A DNA stretch of 64,000 nucleotides from Mesobacillus maritimus (GTDB lineage: Bacteria; Bacillota; Bacilli; Bacillales; Cytobacillaceae): assembly GCF_019749255.1 (NCBI RefSeq), contig NZ_JACWFH010000008.1:62001-126000 (forward strand). Direction: 5' to 3'. The notes beneath the pieces are model-generated. The model had not been told where the DNA came from. It saw only the letters and a program-made list of their open reading frames with translations, and ran no database searches. The translations under genes and the position numbers were made by a program. Shown here piece after piece: positions 58,385 to 64,000 of the stretch. Each line of letters opens with the position of its first letter. Position 1 is the stretch's first letter.

Positions 58385-60199
58385 ATGGCAGAAAGGATTG
58401 CCGAAGAAAAAATTAACGAGATCCGTCAGGCGGTCGATATCGCCGATGTCATTGGCGATTATGTCCAGCTAAAAAAGCAAGGACGCAATTATTTTGGTCT
58501 TTGTCCCTTTCATGGTGAAAATTCTCCATCGTTTTCCGTCTCACCTGATAAACAAATTTATCATTGTTTCGGTTGTGGTGCAGGAGGAAATGTCTTCTCT
58601 TTTCTGATGGACATTGACGGACTATCCTTTCAAGAAGCCGCACTAAAATTAGCTGAGTATGCAAATGTTGAGCTAGAATTTGATGCTTCCACTTCTTTGA
58701 AACGGAAAGCAGTTCCTGAACATTTCAGGCAGATGGTAGAAGCCCATGAATTGCTCCGAAAGTTTTATCATCATTTATTGATGAATACAGACGAAGGGCA
58801 ATACGCCTTAGAATACCTGATCAATAGAGGTTTTTCAAAGGAATCCATTGAAAAGTTTCAAATTGGTTATGCTCTCCCAAGTTGGGAATTTGCGAGTAGC
58901 CTCTTACAAAAACGAGGGTATTTGCCAGAGCAGATGGAAAAGGCTGGACTAATCATTAAAAGGGAGAGAGATGAGACATACTTTGATCGATTCCGCAATA
59001 GGATTATGTTTCCAATCTTTGATCACCAAGGCAATACGATTGCGTTTTCCGGAAGAGCCTTAGGAAACGATGAACCAAAATATTTAAATAGTCCGGAAAC
59101 ACCAATCTTTAATAAAAGTAAAATTCTTTACCACTTTAACCAAGCTCGCTCTGCAATTCGGAAACAACACCATGTTGTTTTATTTGAAGGATTTGCGGAT
59201 GTAATTGCGGCGGATAGAGCAGGGGTTGAAAACGGTGTTGCCACAATGGGAACATCCTTAACGACAGAGCATATAACAGTACTTAAAAAAAATGCTCAGA
59301 CAATTACGATTTGCTATGATTCGGATAATGCTGGGATTGAGGCAGCAAGCCGAGCTGCAGCCATGCTGGATGAAGCTGGTTGTATAGTCAAAGTAGCCAA
59401 TATGCCTAATGGACTTGATCCTGATGACTATATTCAGCAATATGGTGAAGAGAGGTTTAGAACAGAGGTAATCGGGTCAAGTTTGACACATATGGCCTTT
59501 AAAATGCTTTACTATAGACGGAGGAAAAACCTTCAGAATGAAGGAGATCGCCTTCAATATATAGAAGAAGTATTAGAGGAGATTGGTCGGCTTGATAAAG
59601 CGGTTGAGAAAGACTTTTATTTAAGGCAACTGGCCAATGAGTTTTCACTTTCGTTGGAAGCCTTGAAACAACAAGTGAGTGAAACAACTAAATCAACACA
59701 GCAACCGAAAAAAGAAAATGTCGTAAGCCCAGAAGCAAAATCTTATGTGGTAAGGCAAGGTGGGCTAAAGCCCGCTTATTATGAAGCTGAAAGACGATTA
59801 ATTTCACATATGCTTAAAGACAGTGAGATTGCCTACAAGGTTCATGAGTTGCTACAGGGTAACACCTTTAATGTAGATGAACATCAAGCCATTATTACTT
59901 ACTTATTGGGTTTTTATGAAAAAGGTCATGAGCCTGATTTGAATGGGTTCTTAAATTATCTACAAGATAATAAGCTAAAAAGGATTGTAGCAGACATCGG
60001 AATGATTTCACTCAACGAAGAGCTTAGTGATCAGGAGTTATCTGATTATATCAAGCAGGTGTTGAATTATCAAAAGATGTTAAAAATAAAAGCTAAAGAA
60101 GTAGAACAAAAAGAAGCTGAACGCCAAAGTGATTATTTACGTGCAGCCGCAATTGCGATGGAAATTATCCAATTGCGAAAATCTATAAATTTGCATTAA
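58385..60199 (+). CDS. dnaG: DNA primase
   Basis: 604 aa from ATG 58385 (GGAG 8 nt upstream; ATG 58379 is too close). CHC2 zinc domain with C40, H43, C61 and C64; TOPRIM core with FEGFADVIAADRAG and CYDSDNAGIEA; C-terminal helicase-binding domain from about 450. Makes RNA primers. First of the dnaG-sigA pair; the usual upstream partner yqxD is a pseudogene here. Confidence 0.98.
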   Translation: MAERIAEEKINEIRQAVDIADVIGDYVQLKKQGRNYFGLCPFHGENSPSFSVSPDKQIYHCFGCGAGGNVFSFLMDIDGLSFQEAALKLAEYANVELEFDASTSLKRKAVPEHFRQMVEAHELLRKFYHHLLMNTDEGQYALEYLINRGFSKESIEKFQIGYALPSWEFASSLLQKRGYLPEQMEKAGLIIKRERDETYFDRFRNRIMFPIFDHQGNTIAFSGRALGNDEPKYLNSPETPIFNKSKILYHFNQARSAIRKQHHVVLFEGFADVIAADRAGVENGVATMGTSLTTEHITVLKKNAQTITICYDSDNAGIEAASRAAAMLDEAGCIVKVANMPNGLDPDDYIQQYGEERFRTEVIGSSLTHMAFKMLYYRRRKNLQNEGDRLQYIEEVLEEIGRLDKAVEKDFYLRQLANEFSLSLEALKQQVSETTKSTQQPKKENVVSPEAKSYVVRQGGLKPAYYEAERRLISHMLKDSEIAYKVHELLQGNTFNVDEHQAIITYLLGFYEKGHEPDLNGFLNYLQDNKLKRIVADIGMISLNEELSDQELSDYIKQVLNYQKMLKIKAKEVEQKEAERQSDYLRAAAIAMEIIQLRKSINLH

Positions 60200-60229
60200 A
60201 GTGTTGTGATTTTGGAAGGAGGGGTACAT

Positions 60230-61363
60230 ATGGCTGAAAAGTCGGCCCGTTCTAAAGAGGTTGAGCCAGAAGTTACCTTAGAACAAGTGAAAGACCAATT
60301 AACCGCACTGGGTAAAAAAACCGGTGTCCTCGCTTACGATGATATTGCAGAAAAATTATCGAGTTATGAATTAGATTCTGACCAAATGGATGAATTTTAC
60401 GAATTTCTTGGTGACCAAGGTGTTGAAATCGTAGGTGATAGTGAAGATGCTGATGAAGATCCGGCAGTAAAAGAGCTTGCCAAAGACAGCGATGAAGAAT
60501 TTGATTTAAATGACCTTAGCGTCCCACCTGGTGTAAAAATTAACGACCCAGTGAGAATGTACCTAAAAGAAATTGGCCGTGTAGATTTACTTTCTGCTGA
60601 GGAAGAAATCAATTTGGCCACTAGAATCGAACAAGGTGACGAAGAAGCTAAAAGACGTCTCGCGGAAGCAAACCTACGTCTTGTTGTCAGCATTGCAAAG
60701 CGTTACGTTGGGCGAGGCATGCTATTCCTTGATTTAATTCAAGAAGGAAACATGGGACTCATTAAGGCAGTTGAAAAGTTCGACTACCGCAAAGGATTTA
60801 AATTTAGTACGTATGCAACTTGGTGGATTCGTCAGGCAATTACAAGAGCGATTGCAGACCAAGCTAGAACGATCCGTATTCCAGTTCATATGGTTGAAAC
60901 GATTAACAAGCTCATTCGTGTGCAAAGGCAATTACTACAGGATTTAGGACGTGAACCTACTCCTGAGGAAATTGCTGAAGATATGGATTTAACACCTGAA
61001 AAGGTTCGTGAAATTCTTAAAATTGCCCAAGAGCCCGTTTCGTTAGAAACACCGATTGGTGAAGAAGACGATTCACACTTAGGCGACTTCATCGAAGATC
61101 AGGACGCAACATCTCCTTCAGAGCATGCTGCTTATGAATTATTAAAAGAGCAGCTTGAGGATGTATTGGATACCCTAACAGACAGAGAAGAAAATGTCTT
61201 AAGACTCCGCTTTGGACTTGATGATGGTCGCACGAGAACACTTGAAGAAGTTGGGAAAGTATTTGGTGTCACTCGTGAGCGTATTCGTCAGATTGAGGCG
61301 AAAGCACTCAGGAAACTAAGGCACCCTAGCCGCAGTAAACGTCTAAAAGACTTTTTAGAATAA
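60230..61363 (+). CDS. sigA: Primary sigma factor SigA (RpoD)
   Basis: 377 aa from ATG 60230 (GGAGGGG upstream). Region 1.1 (about 10-80), region 1.2 ([16 protein letters not shown]), region 2 ([31 protein letters not shown]), region 3 and region 4 with the helix-turn-helix [19 protein letters not shown]. The small acidic spacer of Gram-positive SigA is seen. Housekeeping promoter recognition. Confidence 0.99.
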   Translation: MAEKSARSKEVEPEVTLEQVKDQLTALGKKTGVLAYDDIAEKLSSYELDSDQMDEFYEFLGDQGVEIVGDSEDADEDPAVKELAKDSDEEFDLNDLSVPPGVKINDPVRMYLKEIGRVDLLSAEEEINLATRIEQGDEEAKRRLAEANLRLVVSIAKRYVGRGMLFLDLIQEGNMGLIKAVEKFDYRKGFKFSTYATWWIRQAITRAIADQARTIRIPVHMVETINKLIRVQRQLLQDLGREPTPEEIAEDMDLTPEKVREILKIAQEPVSLETPIGEEDDSHLGDFIEDQDATSPSEHAAYELLKEQLEDVLDTLTDREENVLRLRFGLDDGRTRTLEEVGKVFGVTRERIRQIEAKALRKLRHPSRSKRLKDFLE

Positions 61364-61370
61364 ACTTCTT

Positions 61371-61408
61371 GGGAATAATTTACTCTAGGGTAAATTATTC
61401 CTTTTTTA
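61371..61408 (+). terminator. Terminator after sigA
   Basis: GGAATAATTTACTC pairs with GGGTAAATTATTCC (one T-G), then six T. Confidence 0.93.
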
Positions 61409-61430
61409 TACAATGTTCGATGACATCAGA

Positions 61431-61459
61431 TTGACAAAGGGAAGGTCTCAACCTAGAAT
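61431..61459 (+). promoter_or_regulatory. Candidate promoter upstream of cccA
   Basis: TTGACA (61431-61436), 17-nt spacer, TAGAAT (61454-61459). It lies about 280 nt before cccA, implying a long leader; 61460-61738 shows no other gene. A weaker TTGTTT/TATAAC pair lies just before cccA. Confidence 0.5.
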
Positions 61460-61738
61460 AACCAATATACTTCGTTAAACAGGCTCATATGAATTTCTTA
61501 ATTAACACTATATAAAGCTATTTTACTGAATTGTCTCTCACTTTGCAAATGCCGTTAGGATTAATTTTCCATAAATGGGCGATGAAATCGGGAGTGCTTT
61601 AGTGGAAAATGTGTCTAATTTGTGGATTCATGTGACAAAGTTTGCTTTTTTACTTTATCTAATAACATTTTTCAAGTAAAATAAAGTTGTTTGCTATAGT
61701 TATAAGAATTTATAACTTATACATAAGGAGGGGTATAT

Positions 61739-62101
61739 ATGAACCGGAATCCAATTATTCCATTTGTGTTGATTATGGTATTTGGTATTGGCCTAATGTT
61801 TTTCCTTTCTTTCAAAGGTTTAGGGGATGCAGAACAAATTGCTAAGGAAAGTGAAGGCGGAGACAATACTGAAGAAGTGGCTGATGCAAGCCCTGAAGAA
61901 ATTTATCAGCAGAGCTGTATCGGTTGTCATGGTGATCAATACCAAGGTGTATCTGGCCCAGCATTGACAGCAGTTGGCAGCAAATATTCACCGGAAGAAA
62001 TTCAGGATATTCTTACCAATGGAACACCAGGTGGAATGCCTGGAGGCCTAGTGGCAGGAAATGAAGAGAAAATGGCTCAATGGCTTGCAGAAATGAAATA
62101 G
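61739..62101 (+). CDS. cccA: Membrane-anchored cytochrome c-550
   Basis: 120 aa. One N-terminal membrane anchor (about 7-26), an acidic linker, and a cytochrome c domain with heme-binding CIGCH (C60, C63, H64) and the likely axial Met100 in GGMPGG. Small c-type cytochrome on the outer face of the membrane, passing electrons to oxidase. AAGGAGGGG precedes the ATG. Follows sigA, as in B. subtilis. Confidence 0.96.
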   Translation: MNRNPIIPFVLIMVFGIGLMFFLSFKGLGDAEQIAKESEGGDNTEEVADASPEEIYQQSCIGCHGDQYQGVSGPALTAVGSKYSPEEIQDILTNGTPGGMPGGLVAGNEEKMAQWLAEMK

Positions 62102-62112
62102 TTGTACTAGCT

Positions 62113-62141
62113 AGTCCTTTGCATCTGCAAAGGACTTTTTT
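62113..62141 (+). terminator. Terminator after cccA
   Basis: AGTCCTTTGCA (62113-62123), TC loop, TGCAAAGGACT (62126-62136), T run. Confidence 0.93.
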
Positions 62142-62229
62142 TATACTAGTGTAAGAAAGGCTAGAAGACCTATAAGGGCAAATGAAAATAAAATTGCTTG
62201 CATCATAAATAATATTAGTAGGTGAACAG

Positions 62230-62937
62230 ATGAATACAGATAAACTGTCAGATCGACTGGCGACAGTTGCAAATTACATACCTAAGGGCAGTAGAATTGC
62301 TGATATTGGATCAGACCATGCCTACTTACCCTGCCATATGGTCAAAAAAGGGGCTGTGCGGTACGCAATTGCTGGAGAGGTAGCTGAAGGTCCATATCAG
62401 TCCGCGCTTAAGCAGGTGCAGCTTGAGGGCCTCACAAAGAGCATCGATGTTCGTAAAGGAGATGGACTTGAGGTAATCCAGCCTGGAGAAGTGGAGTGTA
62501 TAACCATTGCAGGAATGGGAGGTACCCTAATTACGAGTATTCTGGAAGCAGGGAAAGACAAGCTTGTGAATGTAGAGAGGCTTATCCTACAACCAAATGT
62601 AGGTGCACATGCAATCAGAAGTTGGCTGTGCGAGAATAACTGGAGACTAGTTTCGGAAAGTATTCTAAAAGAAGACGGGAAAATTTATGAGGTTCTTGTA
62701 GCACAAAATGGAACAGGGGAAGATATCAAAAGTGACATGCAAGAACTAGAGTTATTATTTGGGCCATTTTTATTAAAAGAAAAAAATGATGCCTTCTGTG
62801 AAAAATGGGCACTTGAAAAGACAAATTGGCAAAGAATATTAAATCAACTAGAGCAGGCAGAGCAAAATGATTCAACCTTGGAAAAGAAAAGAGAAATAGA
62901 GAATAAACTCAAAATGGTAGAGGAGGTCCTTTCTTGA
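62230..62937 (+). CDS. trmK: tRNA (adenine22-N1)-methyltransferase TrmK
   Basis: 235 aa. SAM methyltransferase domain with ADIGSDHAYLP and AGMGGTLI motifs, followed by a C-terminal coiled coil (about 185-235). Methylates A22 in the D loop of tRNA-Ser and others. B. subtilis name yqfN. Its stop overlaps the TTG start of yqfO. Confidence 0.95.
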   Translation: MNTDKLSDRLATVANYIPKGSRIADIGSDHAYLPCHMVKKGAVRYAIAGEVAEGPYQSALKQVQLEGLTKSIDVRKGDGLEVIQPGEVECITIAGMGGTLITSILEAGKDKLVNVERLILQPNVGAHAIRSWLCENNWRLVSESILKEDGKIYEVLVAQNGTGEDIKSDMQELELLFGPFLLKEKNDAFCEKWALEKTNWQRILNQLEQAEQNDSTLEKKREIENKLKMVEEVLS

Positions 62938-64000
62938 AAAAAGTCAATGGCTATGAAGTGATTCAGGTATTTGAACAGTTTTCTCCAAAGTCCTATGCCA
63001 TGGAGGGAGATAAAATTGGGCTACAGGTGGGTGCTTTAAATAAACAGGTAACGAAGGTCATGGTTGCACTAGATGTGCTTGAGGAAGTGGTTGATGAAGC
63101 CATTGAAAAAGGTATTCAATTAATTATTGCACATCATCCTCCTATCTTTAGGCCAATGGGGAAAATAACAGAAGATACAGCTTCTGGTAGAATCATTACC
63201 AAATTACTTAAGCATGATATTGCTGTCTATGCAGCTCATACTAATTTAGATGTTGCAAAGGGCGGGGTGAATGACCTGCTTGCAGAAGCACTTGGACTAA
63301 GCAATACGAAGGTGTTAGTACCAACATTTGAGGATAAATTAATAAAGCTAGCTGTGTATGTCCCTGAAGAAGATGCAGGAAAGGTTCGCGATGCTTTAGG
63401 GAATGCTGGGGCTGGTGCAATTGGTGACTATAGTCATTGTTCTTTTAGTGTTAATGGCACAGGGCGTTTCCTTCCGGGGGACTCAACTAACCCTCATATC
63501 GGGGAACAGGGGCGCCTTGAAGCGGTAGGAGAAGTAAGAATTGAAACGATTTTCCCAAAAAGTCTTGAAAAACAAGTGATTTCAGCGATGGTTAAAGCAC
63601 ATCCCTATGAGGAAATTGCCTATGACCTCTACCCATTGGAGAATAAGGGAGAAGAGCTCGGTCTAGGACGAATCGGTACGGTTAGTGAAATGACATTGAG
63701 AGAATTTGCTGAACATGTTAAAAAGGTTCTTGATGTTAAGACCGTTCGAGTTGTGGGAGATTTAGAGGCTAGAATTAAAAAGGTTGCGGTCCTAGGTGGG
63801 GACGGTAATAAATACTTTTCTACCGCAAAATTCCGCGGGGCTGATGTCTATATTACCGGTGACCTTTATTATCATACGGCACATGATGCATGGATGGCAG
63901 GACTAAACATGATTGATCCAGGTCATAATGTTGAAAAGGTGATGAAGTCTGGTGTGGCAGAAATAATGAAAAAAAGATGTCAAGAGAAGGGGTTTGACGT
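62934..64000 (+). CDS. yqfO: Nif3-like dinuclear metal centre protein YqfO (partial)
   Basis: 355 codons seen, open to the right edge; about 15-20 residues are missing. Start TTG 62934 follows GGAGG and overlaps trmK (TTGA). Begins KKVNGYEVIQVFEQFSPK; metal-binding parts are IIAHHPPIF and AAHTNLD, and YYHTAHDA near the end. The middle third is the inserted PII/CutA-like domain found in this subgroup (about 130-235). Annotated elsewhere as GTP cyclohydrolase 1 type 2 homologue; true function uncertain. Next to trmK as in most Firmicutes. Confidence 0.94.
   Translation, partial: MKKVNGYEVIQVFEQFSPKSYAMEGDKIGLQVGALNKQVTKVMVALDVLEEVVDEAIEKGIQLIIAHHPPIFRPMGKITEDTASGRIITKLLKHDIAVYAAHTNLDVAKGGVNDLLAEALGLSNTKVLVPTFEDKLIKLAVYVPEEDAGKVRDALGNAGAGAIGDYSHCSFSVNGTGRFLPGDSTNPHIGEQGRLEAVGEVRIETIFPKSLEKQVISAMVKAHPYEEIAYDLYPLENKGEELGLGRIGTVSEMTLREFAEHVKKVLDVKTVRVVGDLEARIKKVAVLGGDGNKYFSTAKFRGADVYITGDLYYHTAHDAWMAGLNMIDPGHNVEKVMKSGVAEIMKKRCQEKGFD

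Overview
The window is a chromosomal core segment from a low-GC, spore-forming Bacillaceae bacterium (Bacillus, Neobacillus or Mesobacillus-like). Evidence: gene order closely follows the Bacillus subtilis yrrO-udk-greA ... dnaG-sigA-cccA-yqfO region; ribosome binding sites are strong AGGAGG types; TTG and GTG starts are frequent; and sporulation genes are present (sigK, sda, gpr, spoIIP, yqfC, yqfD, pbpI). No transposase, prophage, CRISPR array, rRNA or tRNA gene was seen.

Layout. 1-5000: tail of a U32 peptidase-family tRNA-modification protein, udk, greA, pbpI, yrrS, mtnN. 5000-7350: an accessory stretch with a 51-53 bp tandem-repeat array, yrhC, and then a polycistron of very small genes: three full YrzI paralogues, a shortened fourth, each next to a 17-35 codon ORF, and a terminal one-helix peptide. 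7400-11300: uninterrupted sigK, an M3 peptidase, psd, and sda on the minus strand next to a DnaA-box cluster. 11600-16800: the yqeG-yqeH-aroE-yhbY-nadD-yqeK-rsfS-yqeM cluster (ribosome assembly, shikimate and NAD synthesis). 17000-23600: comER, comEA-EB-EC, yqzM, holA, rpsT. 23700-30200: gpr, spoIIP, yqxA, lepA, hemW. 30200-38300: CIRCE-controlled hrcA-grpE-dnaK and dnaJ-prmA-rsmE-mtaB. 39100-46600: yqeW, rpsU-yqeY, the SigW-type yqeZ-floA-yqfB operon, yqfC-yqfD, phoH. 46800-52600: pgpH-ybeY-dgkA, cdd-era, yqzL-recO. 52600-64000: a glycine T-box with glyQS, ccpN-yqfL, a decayed yqxD, dnaG-sigA, cccA, trmK and the start of yqfO.

Most genes serve housekeeping: translation and ribosome assembly, protein folding, replication and transcription initiation, competence and sporulation. 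The accessory signal sits in the gaps: three tandem arrays of about 51-53 bp, two of one family whose units keep a small palindrome although its arms change; dispersed GC-rich hairpin repeats; and a MITE-like repeat of about 170-180 bp with two good copies and one weak one.

The most interesting system is the yrzI polycistron (about 5948-7341). It has a near-consensus promoter, twin hairpins after the first small ORF, alternating micro-ORF and yrzI units, and a 19-codon ORF with a Glu-Lys (GAG-AAG) pair resembling the context known for the ribosome-dependent RNase Rae1 in the B. subtilis yrzI mRNA. Other notable points are a yqxD pseudogene with two frame changes, two genes (pbpI and yqfC) whose ribosome binding site lies in the 3' arm of an intrinsic terminator, and loss of the mccAB genes usually found between mtnN and yrhC.
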